A DNA stretch of 64,000 nt from Liquorilactobacillus ghanensis DSM 18630. GTDB taxonomy: Bacteria > Bacillota > Bacilli > Lactobacillales > Lactobacillaceae. Location: contig NZ_AZGB01000016.1 of the NCBI RefSeq assembly GCF_001435235.1, positions 293,257-357,256 on the forward strand, read 5' to 3'. A model generated the notes under the pieces. It saw nothing but the letters and a program-made list of their open reading frames with translations, was not told the origin of the DNA and did no database searches. Below, piece by piece: positions 31,623-40,665 of this stretch. Positions within the stretch are counted from its first letter, which is position 1; each line of letters opens with the position of its first letter. The position numbers and the translations under genes are program-made.

Positions 31623-34313
31623 ATGAAATCTAAAGCGCAAGTAGAGCATTATTTAAAATTAGCTGATGCAGATAATGATTCAGGGAATAAACGTGGCAAG
31701 TTAAAGATCTTTTTTGGATATGCAGCTGGTGTGGGCAAAACTTATAGGATGTTAATGGAAGCACAGGATCTGCGGCAGGAGGGATATGACGTTGTTGTCG
31801 GCTATATTGAACGACATGGCCGGTCAGCGACGGAAGATCTGATTGGAAACTTGGAAGTTATTCCAGTTAAAACAGAACAGCATCACAATATTTTGCTGAA
31901 AGAATTTGATTTAGACGCCGCTTTGAAGCGACAGCCGCAAATTATCTTGGTTGATGAATTAGCTCACACTAATTCTCCGGCTAGTCGTCATGAGAAACGT
32001 TATCAAGACATTCAGGAATTGTTAAACGCTGGAATTGATGTTTATACGACTTTAAATGTTCAGCATTTAGAGAGCCTGCAGAATATTTTAGCGGATCATT
32101 TGCACCTTAATGTCCAAGAAAGAGTGCCGGATTATGTTTTTGATTTAGCTAATCAGCTTCAATTGATCGATATTGAACCGGAAGAGCTGATTACGCGGTT
32201 AAAAAAGGGAAAAATATATGCCAAACAGCAGATCAAGCAGGCACTTACGAATTTTTTTACGACTAATAATTTAGTTGCTTTGCGTGAGTTGGCCTTAAGA
32301 AAAATGTCTTTGCGTTTACAAACCGGCAGTAAGCAAGTCGTTGAAAGATTTTTGGTTTGTGTTTCCGGTTCGTACAGCAGTGCACATGTAATTCGCTCGG
32401 CTGCCCAGTTGGCCGAGGCATTCAGTTGTGAATTGATAGCCGTTTATGTTAAAGAAGATAATCCGGATTATCCTAAAAATTACTTGGATTTCAATTTGAA
32501 TTTGGCACATGAATTAGGTGCTAAGATTGTTAAGCTGCTGGGAGAAAAACCAGCTGTGCAGATTGCTGAGTATGCCAAAGTAAGCCAGGTGACCAAGATT
32601 ATTCTAGGTTCAAGTCCTAAAACCTGGTTGCGGCGGCGCGAAAACGATTTGGTCACTCAGCTGGGACTGTTATTGCCAGAGGTCGATAAATATATCATTA
32701 ATGAACCGGTCACTGGTAGCAGCTTAAATCAGCAAAAAATAAAACAAAGATTTGCAAAACTTAAATTGAAAAGTTTCAATCAAAATGTAATAAAATCTTG
32801 GATCATTATCTTTGCGGTTTTAATCGTCAATACTTTAATTAGTGAAATTTTATTTCATTTAGATAAGCAATTAATTAACATTGTCTTGATTTACATTTTA
32901 GGGGTGATGGTTTGTGCAATCTTGGTTGAAGGACAAAAGTATGGAATCTTTGCAGCAATTGCGGCAGTCTTGTGTTTTAATTTTTTCTTTACTCAACCGT
33001 ATTTTTCCTTAGAGGCTGGTTCGCAATATGTAATCACCTTTGGTTTAATGCTTTTTGTGGCAATAATCAGTAATTCATGGACTCTGAAAATAAAAAAACA
33101 GGCCGTTTCAAATGCCCAGCGTGTTTATCGTACCGAGGCATTGCTAACGACGATCCAACAATTACAATCTACCAAAAAAGTCGCAGAGGTTATCGCGATT
33201 GCTGCTAAACAGCTGCAAAAAATTTACCCGGTCCCAATTATTTTTTATAAGCAGGAGCACGGGAAGCTAACTGAACCATATCTTTTTGCACTTGGCAGTA
33301 AAGAAACAATTGCAGCCGAATATTTTAGCAACACTGAACAAGCAGTTGCTTTTTGGACTTTAAAAAATGGTCAAGAAGCTGGGGCCAAAACAACTACCTT
33401 GCCCAATTCAAAATGCTGGTATTTGCCGGTTTTTGGTTCAACTCCAAACAAAGTAATGGCAGTGGTTGCATTTGTGATTCCGAATAAAAGACAAGTAGAG
33501 TTTTTTGATCGCAATCTGATAATTTCTATATTGGATGTGTGTGGGCAGGCCTTTGAAAGAATGCAAATTTTGAAAGCAAAAAGGCAAGCTGAGATTAAAG
33601 CCCAACAAGAAAAATTAAGAACTGACCTATTGCGGGGGATATCACATGATTTGCGAACACCGTTAACTAATATTTCAGGCAGCATTGATGTTTTGCGACG
33701 GCAGATTGATTTAATTTCGCGAGAAGAACAATTGACTTTATACGATACGATTTACAAGGATGCAGCTTGGTTGATAAATCTGGTTGAAAACTTATTGGCG
33801 ATGACGCATTTAGAAAGTCAGCTGCAAATTAAACAAAGCCCAGAGCTGGTTGATGAAATTATAACTGAAGCGCTTGAACACTTGAGTCCTGGGGCGGATC
33901 AGCACACTATTCAAGTTAAATTGCCGGATGAATTATTGATGGTTCAAGTAGATGCTAAATTAGTAGTTCAAGTAGTAATTAATATTGTTAATAATGCTGT
34001 TAAATATACACCAAACGGCAGTCATATTTGGATAACAGCATTTCGTAAGAATCAAAATCAAGTTCAATTTGAGATCTCAAATGATGGTCCGCAGTTAAGT
34101 GTTCCGGAACTGACTAATTTGTTTAAGTTATTTTACACTGGTGAACGCCAAGCTGATCTGCAGTCACAACGCGGTCTAGGGATTGGTTTGTCTTTATGCA
34201 AATCAGTTATTGAAAGTTTTGGAGGGACTATTTGGGCCAAAAATCTTGAAAAAAAGGGTATATGTTTTTACTTTACTTTACCTGCTTGGGGTGATAAGTA
34301 TGAAAAAAAATAG
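31623..34313 (+). CDS. kdpD: Osmosensitive K+ channel sensor histidine kinase
   Basis: The 896-residue full-length KdpD has an N-terminal cytosolic KdpD domain with Walker A-like GYAAGVGKTYRML (near residue 28) and DELAHTN, a Usp-like domain (about residues 240-360), four membrane helices (about 390-490), a GAF-like region, then HisKA with SHDLRTPLTN (phospho-His near 675) and HATPase with NAVKYTPNG and GLGIGLSLCK. ATG 31623 has GGGGG 8 bp upstream; TTG 31608 would lie inside that site. It overlaps kdpE by 14 bp. It senses K+ limitation or turgor and phosphorylates KdpE. Confidence 0.95.
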   Translation: MKSKAQVEHYLKLADADNDSGNKRGKLKIFFGYAAGVGKTYRMLMEAQDLRQEGYDVVVGYIERHGRSATEDLIGNLEVIPVKTEQHHNILLKEFDLDAALKRQPQIILVDELAHTNSPASRHEKRYQDIQELLNAGIDVYTTLNVQHLESLQNILADHLHLNVQERVPDYVFDLANQLQLIDIEPEELITRLKKGKIYAKQQIKQALTNFFTTNNLVALRELALRKMSLRLQTGSKQVVERFLVCVSGSYSSAHVIRSAAQLAEAFSCELIAVYVKEDNPDYPKNYLDFNLNLAHELGAKIVKLLGEKPAVQIAEYAKVSQVTKIILGSSPKTWLRRRENDLVTQLGLLLPEVDKYIINEPVTGSSLNQQKIKQRFAKLKLKSFNQNVIKSWIIIFAVLIVNTLISEILFHLDKQLINIVLIYILGVMVCAILVEGQKYGIFAAIAAVLCFNFFFTQPYFSLEAGSQYVITFGLMLFVAIISNSWTLKIKKQAVSNAQRVYRTEALLTTIQQLQSTKKVAEVIAIAAKQLQKIYPVPIIFYKQEHGKLTEPYLFALGSKETIAAEYFSNTEQAVAFWTLKNGQEAGAKTTTLPNSKCWYLPVFGSTPNKVMAVVAFVIPNKRQVEFFDRNLIISILDVCGQAFERMQILKAKRQAEIKAQQEKLRTDLLRGISHDLRTPLTNISGSIDVLRRQIDLISREEQLTLYDTIYKDAAWLINLVENLLAMTHLESQLQIKQSPELVDEIITEALEHLSPGADQHTIQVKLPDELLMVQVDAKLVVQVVINIVNNAVKYTPNGSHIWITAFRKNQNQVQFEISNDGPQLSVPELTNLFKLFYTGERQADLQSQRGLGIGLSLCKSVIESFGGTIWAKNLEKKGICFYFTLPAWGDKYEKK

Positions 34314-35010
34314 GGTCTTGATTGTGGAAGATGATCCGGAAATTGCACGATTAATTGAAATAACATTACGGGCAGAAAAATATGATTATGAACATGCGGT
34401 TAATGGTCGAGAGACCTTTAGTCTTTTGGGTATTTTTAAACCAGAACTTTTATTGCTTGATTTAATGCTCCCTGATATTGATGGGGTCGACATTATAAAG
34501 AAAGTTCGTAAAACCAGTCGCATTCCCATTATTATTGTTTCAGCGCGTGAAGAAGATAGCGATAAGGTTGGTGCGCTTGATGCTGGAGCAGATGATTATT
34601 TGGTTAAACCATTTTCGGTTGAAGAACTTTTAGCCAGAATTAGGGTAGCCTTGCGAAGAATCAGTTATGAGCAGGAAAATGAACAAGTGCCGGCACAAAA
34701 ATATTATTATAATGGAGATTTATTAATTGATTATGCTAGGCAAACGGTGCTAATAAAAAATCAAGCAGTGCATTTAACACCAACTGAATATAAAGTGCTG
34801 TGTTTATTAGCCCAAAATGCTTCACGTGTTTTAACGCATCATTATTTGTTAAAAAAAGCGTGGGGAGAAGAAATGTTTGAAGATAATTCTTCGCTCAGAG
34901 TAACGATTGCCACTTTAAGAAAAAAAATAGAATGTACCGGAAAGTTTCATTATATTAAAACTCATATTGGCATTGGTTATCAAATGCTGCAATATAAACG
35001 TTCAAGTTAA
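34300..35010 (+). CDS. kdpE: OmpR-family response regulator KdpE
   Basis: The 236-residue regulator has a receiver domain with the acidic pair VEDDPE, phospho-acceptor in LLLDLMLPDIDG (near residue 53) and the SAREEDSDKV/VKPF motifs. A winged-helix domain follows (LTPTEYKVLCLLAQ, LRVTIATLRKKIE). ATG 34300 lies within the end of kdpD; upstream in-frame codons would overlap the kdpD histidine-kinase core. It probably binds the TTAAC direct repeats at 26646-26692. Confidence 0.95.
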   Translation: MKKNRVLIVEDDPEIARLIEITLRAEKYDYEHAVNGRETFSLLGIFKPELLLLDLMLPDIDGVDIIKKVRKTSRIPIIIVSAREEDSDKVGALDAGADDYLVKPFSVEELLARIRVALRRISYEQENEQVPAQKYYYNGDLLIDYARQTVLIKNQAVHLTPTEYKVLCLLAQNASRVLTHHYLLKKAWGEEMFEDNSSLRVTIATLRKKIECTGKFHYIKTHIGIGYQMLQYKRSS

Positions 35011-35021
35011 AAATTCCGCAA

Positions 35022-35075
35022 AAAAGGCTGGGGTATTTTGGATCATTAATCTAAAACATCTCAGTTCTTTTTTAT
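35022..35075 (+). terminator. Probable terminator after kdpE
   Basis: An imperfect long stem (CTG.GGT.TTTTGGAT with ATCTAAAACATCTCAG, including G-T pairs) is followed by TTCTTTTTT. It ends the kdp transcript. Confidence 0.5.
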
Positions 35076-35122
35076 CTTTAAATTAGCAAAAAAACGTTTC
35101 AGCAAATTATATTTGGAAAACA

Positions 35123-35587
35123 TTATTCTTTGATAACATAAACCCATGCTACCGGTTGCGCATACTTTTCCAACTCTGCTACCGTTAACTTAACAGCTGC
35201 ATTAGCTGTCCCAGCAGCCGGATAAATAACGTCATGTTTTTTAAGCGATTCATCTAGATAAACATCCACAGCTGGTTTTAAAGCGAAAGGGCAGACACCA
35301 CCCAACGGATGACCGATTAAATCTTCTAGCTCATCTGCTTTAACCATATGTGCCCGCTGTTTAAAGGCAGCTTTGTATTTAGGATTGGAAATTTTAGCGG
35401 TTCCTTCGGTGACAATTACGATTGGCCGTTCTTTCAGCGAGAAGGCGAGTGTTTTAGCAATTTGTTCCGGTTTGACTTCCAGAACAGCGGCAGCTTCAGC
35501 AACGGTTGCCGTGGACTCATCGAAGACATGGATTCGGTTTTCCAGCTGATATTGTTTAAAAAAAGAACGGACATTTTCAAGTGACAT
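35123..35587 (-). CDS. YbaK/EbsC-family aminoacyl-tRNA deacylase
   Basis: The 154-residue protein matches the YbaK/ProX editing fold: EAAAVLEVKPEQIAKTLAF with the conserved Lys near residue 45, and a GHPLGGVCPFAL segment near residue 92. Such proteins hydrolyse mischarged tRNAs (for example Cys- or Ala-tRNA-Pro) in the cytosol; the substrate of this branch is not determined. RBS (minus strand) GGAGGAATTGTT gives a firm ATG at 35587. It is transcribed toward kdpE, so the two are convergent. Confidence 0.87.
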   Translation of the reverse strand: MSLENVRSFFKQYQLENRIHVFDESTATVAEAAAVLEVKPEQIAKTLAFSLKERPIVIVTEGTAKISNPKYKAAFKQRAHMVKADELEDLIGHPLGGVCPFALKPAVDVYLDESLKKHDVIYPAAGTANAAVKLTVAELEKYAQPVAWVYVIKE

Positions 35588-35685
35588 AACAATTCCTCCA
35601 ATTATAAAAATTAAATTAATTATCAGCCATCTTTATTAAGAAGTAAATATTAATTTAATGGTTTTTTAATTATTTTTTAAAAAAC

Positions 35686-35723
35686 AGAAAAAAATCCCGA
35701 TCAAATTTTTGGTTCGATCGGGA
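35686..35723 (-). terminator. Rho-independent terminator after oppA (minus strand)
   Basis: TCCCGATC pairs with GATCGGGA across a 13-nt loop. On the minus strand it is followed by a T-run (AAAAAAA on the plus strand at about 35688-35694). Confidence 0.85.
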
Positions 35724-35739
35724 GAGAATTCTAATTTAA

Positions 35740-37353
35740 TTATTTGATACTGGCATTCCGATAAAATAAGACAGTTCCATAAGGAGAAATTTGTAATCCC
35801 TTAACCTTCTTCTTTAACAGATACGACATACCACCTTGATAAACGGGAGCAGTGAAGGCATCTTTTTGAATTAATTGTTTTTCAGCTTGGATCAAGACTG
35901 ACCACCGTTTTGTTGGATTTGTTGCGTAAGTTGTGGCGGCTTCATTTAACAAGTTGCGGAAATTACTGTTATTGTAATCACCGTCCAAATGATATTGCCC
36001 ACCATCACTAATAAAGTTGACTGGATCGGCAAAATCTGGCTGCCAAGTTCCATAAACCATATCGTAATCATAGGCACTTGTAGCAGCTAAACGTGATTTC
36101 AACGGAATTGACCGTAAATTGACTGACAATCCAGGCAAATTAGTTTCTAATTGACTCTGGAGATATTCACCGATTTGTTTGGAATCAGTAGTATCAGAAG
36201 TCAGCAACTGGATGGTGATCTTATCTTTACCTAATTCCTTTTTAGCTTCCGCCCATTCCTTGCGAGCGTCTTTAAGATTATAAGTCAGCATATTACCGGC
36301 TTCTTGTCGATAGTCATCACCTGTTTTGGAATTATAGGCAAAATTTTTAGGAACGATTCCGTTTAATGGTGAACCAACATGCAAAACATTGTTGACAAGT
36401 GATTTTTTGTTAAAAGCCATGGCAATTGCTTTACGAAAATGAATATTGCCGGTTGTTTTACGATGTACATTAAAGGACATATAACCGATCAAAGGAATCG
36501 GTTTGGAATGATAACCGGAAGTATGTTCATATTGCTTAATATAATCGGTTGTTAACATCGCATAATCAAGTTTATTGGTTTTATAAAGGTTGCCAGCTGT
36601 TGCGGCATCCTTAACAACTTGAACATTGACCTTTTGAAGTTTAACGGCTTTTTTGTCCCAATAATGATTATTTTTAACATAATTCCATTTTAAATCAGTT
36701 CCTGTCCAATTTTTAACAACAAATGGTCCATTATAGACAGCTTTGGCTGAAGAGGTCCCATAGCTGCTGCCATATTTTTTAACAACTTTTTGATCTTGTG
36801 GATAAAATGGTGCTCCAGTCAGTAACTCTGAAAAATAACTGATAGGTGCTTCTAAAGTAACTTGCAATTTATATTTTCCCAGTGCTTTAATTCCCAAGTC
36901 TTTAGCTGGTAACTTTCCAGCAGCGATTTGGGTGCCGTTTTTGATTGGCTGAAATTGTTGTGAGTTTGGTGAAGCAGCTGCCGGATCAACCATTTTACGC
37001 CAAGCATAGACATAGTTTTCAGCTGTGACGCTATCGCCATTTGACCATTTGGCATTTTTGCGCAGCTTAAAGGTGTATGTTTTTTGATCTTTGCTGACAG
37101 CGACACTGGAAGCACCTGCTAAAACTGGTTTATTTTTAGCATTAAAACGATACAGACCTTCAAACGAGTTTTCAAGTGCTTCAAGACTAGTGGTATCACT
37201 GTATTTAGTACTATTGAGTGTTGCCATTTCAGCGTTAGTTGCAGCGGTTAATACTTGTTTAGAACCATTTGCTGAATTACTTTTGCCGCAAGCAGCTAAG
37301 ATAAGTACACTGGTTAAAGCTGCCCCGACTAATGTTAACAACTTTTTTTTCAT
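35740..37353 (-). CDS. oppA: Oligopeptide ABC transporter substrate-binding lipoprotein (OppA type)
   Basis: The 537-residue protein has a true lipoprotein signal (LVGAALTSVLILAACGKS, lipobox LAAC). The OppA body carries SNGDSVTAENYVYAWRKMVDP near residue 105, YNGPFVVKNW and YGTWQPDFADPVNF near residue 430. It is anchored outside and binds peptides. No permease or ATPase genes lie beside it, so it must serve an Opp system elsewhere. RBS (minus) AGAGGGGGGCAAC. It is preceded on the same strand by a structured leader with a terminator (37402-37600), which implies conditional transcription. It is related to the unanchored paralogue at 24802. Confidence 0.92.
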   Translation of the reverse strand: MKKKLLTLVGAALTSVLILAACGKSNSANGSKQVLTAATNAEMATLNSTKYSDTTSLEALENSFEGLYRFNAKNKPVLAGASSVAVSKDQKTYTFKLRKNAKWSNGDSVTAENYVYAWRKMVDPAAASPNSQQFQPIKNGTQIAAGKLPAKDLGIKALGKYKLQVTLEAPISYFSELLTGAPFYPQDQKVVKKYGSSYGTSSAKAVYNGPFVVKNWTGTDLKWNYVKNNHYWDKKAVKLQKVNVQVVKDAATAGNLYKTNKLDYAMLTTDYIKQYEHTSGYHSKPIPLIGYMSFNVHRKTTGNIHFRKAIAMAFNKKSLVNNVLHVGSPLNGIVPKNFAYNSKTGDDYRQEAGNMLTYNLKDARKEWAEAKKELGKDKITIQLLTSDTTDSKQIGEYLQSQLETNLPGLSVNLRSIPLKSRLAATSAYDYDMVYGTWQPDFADPVNFISDGGQYHLDGDYNNSNFRNLLNEAATTYATNPTKRWSVLIQAEKQLIQKDAFTAPVYQGGMSYLLKKKVKGLQISPYGTVLFYRNASIK

Positions 37354-37401
37354 AAAAGTTGCCCCCCTCTAAAAATTACTTATTATCATCAAAAAGAATG
37401 A

Positions 37402-37600
37402 AAAAAGCCCCCAGTCCGTTCGTGACTGGAGACCCATGGACTACTAAAACAGTTTTAGTAGCTAGAGTTCTGCTGCTCCACGATTGGCACTTCAAAAAGC
37501 ATGCTGTGTTTTTCACAACATGAATACGTTTGACACATTATTAACTGTAGCTTGCCGCACATGGGTTAAGCCAACTCCCTCCGAAACAGTTGATGATACC
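37402..37600 (-). ncRNA. Structured leader RNA of oppA, riboswitch/attenuator-like, no known class recognised
   Basis: Starting just downstream of a strong minus-strand promoter, about 195 nt fold into several exact helices. The closing helix ACCCATG/CATGGGT joins plus 37560-37566 with 37432-37438. There is a 9-bp hairpin at 37500-37521 (CATGCTGTG/CACAACATG with a G-T pair) and a perfect 10-bp hairpin at 37441-37461. A terminator (CCAGTC/GACTGG then GGGGGCTTTTTT, minus strand, 37403-37430) directly follows the closing helix. ACAGTT near 37543-37548 can pair with AACTGT either at 37586-37591 or within 37447-37453, a possible switch. A 35-codon ORF also lies inside (37455-37562). Ligand unknown. 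Confidence 0.6.
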
Positions 37601-37603
37601 TAA

Positions 37604-37632
37604 AGAATAAGTGTTTGAGCGACAACTGTCAA
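37604..37632 (-). promoter_or_regulatory. SigA-type promoter of the oppA leader (minus strand)
   Basis: On the minus strand: perfect TTGACA (37632-37627), a 17-bp spacer and TATTCT (37609-37604). Confidence 0.75.
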
Positions 37633-37797
37633 CTAATAATATTTTTTTGAAAAAATGTCTTGATAAAAAGAATTTACTGAAAATTTTCCTGCAACTTATT
37701 GTATATTTGGGTTAGATGACTTGTTTAAGCAGTGAAAGCTTGGTATTATCAACTTTAATTGAAAATAAATTCTGAAAAGAACGGATGATGACTTTTA

Positions 37798-38523
37798 ATG
37801 GAGAAAAAAAAGATTATAGGAATTCCGGGTGGGATTACTACCGCTAATGGGACACGACGTTATTATATTAATGAAGCAGATGTCCGTGGAATTGTTAAGG
37901 CGGGAGCAACACCAGTTATGATTCCCAGTGAAGCAATCAATGATTTAGATTACTATGTAAATATTTGTGATGGCTTTTTCTTTACTGGCGGTCCCGATGT
38001 TTTACCAGTTTTTTATGGTGAAGAACCACATATCAACATGGGTTTTAGTGAAATTCAGCGCGATCGACTAGAGATTGCGTTGGTAAAAAAGGCACTGACT
38101 GCCGGCAAAAAGCTTTTAGGAATTTGCCGCGGAATGCAGATAATTAATGTAGCTTTAGGTGGAAAACTTTATCAGGATCTTGAGAGTGAGTATCCGGTAC
38201 GATCTAAGCAACCTTTAATTAAACATTTTCAAGCAGCCTCGCGAACCGAAGCGACTCATTATGCAAAATTTACTGCTAATAGTCGGCTGCACGATTTGTA
38301 TGGTGATCAGCGATTGATTAACAGTCACCACCATCAAGCAGTTAGTCAGGTCGCCGACTCGTTGAAAGTAACAGCTGTGGCTAGTGATGGGGTAATTGAA
38401 GGTTTGGAAAGTAAAGATAACCAACAAGTTTTGGCTGTTCAGTGGCATCCAGAAGTATTAGTGGCAACCGATGAAAAGATGCAATTGATCTTTGATGAAT
38501 TTGTCAGTGGATTGACAAAATAA
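37798..38523 (+). CDS. Gamma-glutamyl-gamma-aminobutyrate hydrolase family protein (peptidase C26, PuuD-like)
   Basis: The 241-residue class-I glutamine amidotransferase-type hydrolase has FFFTGGPDV, the nucleophile elbow LGICRGMQIINVALGG (Cys near residue 109), and the catalytic His-Glu in VQWHPEVL. The family cleaves gamma-glutamyl amides such as gamma-glutamyl-GABA or folate polyglutamate-type bonds in the cytosol; the substrate is not fixed here. It is a single gene between the divergent oppA leader and a downstream hairpin. The ribosome binding site is weak (GAACGGATGATGAC), yet the N-terminus begins directly with the family pattern KIIGIPGG. Confidence 0.85.
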   Translation: MEKKKIIGIPGGITTANGTRRYYINEADVRGIVKAGATPVMIPSEAINDLDYYVNICDGFFFTGGPDVLPVFYGEEPHINMGFSEIQRDRLEIALVKKALTAGKKLLGICRGMQIINVALGGKLYQDLESEYPVRSKQPLIKHFQAASRTEATHYAKFTANSRLHDLYGDQRLINSHHHQAVSQVADSLKVTAVASDGVIEGLESKDNQQVLAVQWHPEVLVATDEKMQLIFDEFVSGLTK

Positions 38524-38548
38524 TTTGTAATATGACTTATTAATTAAA

Positions 38549-38602
38549 AAACTCTTTTAAATTCAAGCTTAACCAACTTAATTTAGAGAGCTTTTTTTAA
38601 GG
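38549..38602 (+). terminator. Probable terminator after the C26 hydrolase gene
   Basis: CTCT..TAAATT pairs with AATTTA.AGAG, followed by GCTTTTTTT. The 38603-38810 stretch has AT-rich sequence with a TTGACA (about 38725) but no clear -10. Confidence 0.6.
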
Positions 38603-38810
38603 CCTATTTAAATGCTAAAATACGTATTTATAGTAGAAATTGTGGAAATGATTTATCCTGTAAGCTATTATTAATGATATCAGTGAACTTTTTAAGGGAT
38701 AACATCATTAATTGTTCACCTTATTGACAGTCAATTGCTGACAGACACACTAAAGTAATTGTTAGCATGATGGTGAGAATTGATTTGCTGCTGGGTTTGG
38801 AGGATTAAAA

Positions 38811-39368
38811 ATGCAAAAAACGTATGACTTAGTGATTGGCAAGCTTAGACGTAATTTACCAATTATTCCAATCAACAAAACAACTGCAATTGCTTCTTTT
38901 GTGCTGTTGGGGGATTCAGAGTTAGCTCACTATGCAGCTCAGAAATTAGCTGGTAAATTACGGGAACCATTTGATTACTTGGTGACATTAGAGAGCAAGG
39001 GGATTCCTTTAGCTGAGGAATTGAGCCAAATTAGTCAACATCCGCAATTTATTGTCTTACGCAAGAGCGTAAAACCATATATGACAGCACCACTAAAAAT
39101 ATCAGTTGCCTCAATTACGACAACCAAACAGCAATTGCTGGTTTTAGATGGAAATGATGCTGCCAGGCTGCGGGGAAAGCGAGTTGTTCTGGTTGATGAT
39201 GTTATTTCAACTGGTGGTTCACTGGCGGCAGCTGAAAAACTCTTAGTTCAAGCTGGCGTGAAAGTCGTTAATAAATGCGCAATTTTAGCCGAAGGAGAAG
39301 CAGCATCACGTGACGATATCATTTACTTGGCAAAGTTGCCATTATTTCAAATTAATTCCGATCTTTAA
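38811..39368 (+). CDS. Purine-type phosphoribosyltransferase family protein
   Basis: The 185-residue type-I PRTase carries the PRPP-binding loop RVVLVDDVISTGGS (near residues 127-140) and the flexible-loop region FIVLRKSVKPYM, as in adenine and xanthine phosphoribosyltransferases. It would convert a purine base plus PRPP to the nucleotide; the base is not certain (APRT-like is the best guess). RBS TTTGGAGGATTAAAA. It stands alone. Confidence 0.82.
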   Translation: MQKTYDLVIGKLRRNLPIIPINKTTAIASFVLLGDSELAHYAAQKLAGKLREPFDYLVTLESKGIPLAEELSQISQHPQFIVLRKSVKPYMTAPLKISVASITTTKQQLLVLDGNDAARLRGKRVVLVDDVISTGGSLAAAEKLLVQAGVKVVNKCAILAEGEAASRDDIIYLAKLPLFQINSDL

Positions 39369-39458
39369 AAAGATTAAGTTTTGATTCTTTTTTAAATGTT
39401 AACCGCTTTAAAAAAGGGAATGTTTCTAAAAGTATTAATAACTAATCACCAATAGTTA

Positions 39459-39467
39459 TGGTATATT
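39459..39467 (+). promoter_or_regulatory. Extended -10 promoter of the AraC-type regulator
   Basis: TG-G-TATATT directly upstream of the regulator gene, without a good -35. Confidence 0.45.
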
Positions 39468-39504
39468 AATTGTGGAAGCACTTACACTTTTGGAGGGCAA
39501 GGCT

Positions 39505-40497
39505 ATGAATCAAAGAGTTTTAAATATGTTGTATACTTTAAATTCAATTGAAAAGAAACAAAGGGAAGATTTTCATTATTTAGAAGAAATGCCGCCAAAT
39601 GCAATTAATAAAGAGCTGTCAAAAAAGGAAAAAATGAAAGTTCTTAATAATTATTTTTTTAAAAACAAGGATATTTATATAAGTAAGCATAATCGCTTTG
39701 CACCTTATCCGACACATTCACATACTTTTTTGGAAATTAATTATATGCTTGAAGGGGAAGCAAAACAGGTTGTTAATGGGAAAGCATTAATTTTAAATCG
39801 TGGTGATTTATTATTGCTGGATGTGGGAGCAGAGCACTCGATCGAAGCTTTAGGAGAAAATGATCTATTGATTAATATTTTATTTCGCAACAGCAATATT
39901 AATATCGATTTTCTAAAAGATCTTCGCCGCAGTCGGAGTGTTTTGTATGATTTCTTATTAAAAAGTCCAATTAAGGCCAACGAAGAACAAAATTACTTAA
40001 TTTTTCGGACGGCTAAAAATAACAAAATATCACAAATCATGGATGAAATAATCGAGGAATATTTTTTAAAAAAGGAATTTTCAGATGCCATTATTAAAGC
40101 TTATTTGCAGATTTTAGTAACTAATTTAGTTAGAGATTATCGAATTTCTGATCAGCAGCCGCAAAATAAAAGACGCAAATTGGTAGTTGATGTTCTTGAT
40201 GAAATTGATAAAAACTATAAAACGATTACGTTGCAAAAAATAGCCAAAAAATATGGTTATAATAAGAATTATTTGAGTAACCTGTTTAAAAAAGAAGTTG
40301 GCAAACCATTCTCAGAAATTGTTATTCAAAAGAAATTAACCCAGGCACATATTCTAATCACCTCAACCTCGTTGCCTATCAGTCAAATCATTGAAGCAGT
40401 CGGCATTTCAAATAAGAGTTTCTTTTATAAGAAATATTATGACTTTTACAAGGAGAAACCGTTAGCTGATCGACAACATAACTTAATAAATATTTAA
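39505..40497 (+). CDS. AraC-family transcriptional regulator, probably of the rhamnose operon
   Basis: The 330-residue protein has an N-terminal cupin (about residues 60-130: PYPTHSHTFLEINYMLEGEAKQVVNGK, with a sugar-binding-type His pair) and a C-terminal double HTH (KIAKKYGYNKNYLSNLFKKEVGKPFSEIV, then SISQIIEAVGISNKSFFYKKYYDFYKEKP-like end). ATG 39505 has GGAGG 8 bp upstream; a GTG at 39472 in the same frame would precede that site. It lies directly upstream of, and in line with, the rhamnose genes and is most likely their RhaS/RhaR-like activator (inference). Confidence 0.85.
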   Translation: MNQRVLNMLYTLNSIEKKQREDFHYLEEMPPNAINKELSKKEKMKVLNNYFFKNKDIYISKHNRFAPYPTHSHTFLEINYMLEGEAKQVVNGKALILNRGDLLLLDVGAEHSIEALGENDLLINILFRNSNINIDFLKDLRRSRSVLYDFLLKSPIKANEEQNYLIFRTAKNNKISQIMDEIIEEYFLKKEFSDAIIKAYLQILVTNLVRDYRISDQQPQNKRRKLVVDVLDEIDKNYKTITLQKIAKKYGYNKNYLSNLFKKEVGKPFSEIVIQKKLTQAHILITSTSLPISQIIEAVGISNKSFFYKKYYDFYKEKPLADRQHNLINI

Positions 40498-40504
40498 TTT
40501 GCGG

Positions 40505-40545
40505 GCACCGCTATGAATCTTTGGTTTGTAGCGGTGCTTTGTTAA
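40505..40545 (+). terminator. Probable terminator after the AraC gene
   Basis: Perfect stem GCACCGCTA/TAGCGGTGC, with a short T-rich tail (TTTGTTAATT). Confidence 0.6.
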
Positions 40546-40588
40546 TTGGATATGTAAATATGATATTAAATACCTGTCTTTTTGCCAT

Positions 40589-40602
40589 TGAAAGCGGATA
40601 CA
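40589..40602 (+). promoter_or_regulatory. cre site (CcpA) of the rhamnose operon
   Basis: TGAAAGCGGATACA matches 13 of 14 positions of the TGWAANCGNTNWCA consensus, 64 bp before the first gene. Rhamnose use should be repressed by preferred sugars. Confidence 0.75.
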
Positions 40603-40665
40603 TCAAATGGTGTAATCTAATTGTATACGAAAAGGATATCCGAAAAAATGTGAAGGGGTGGCGAG

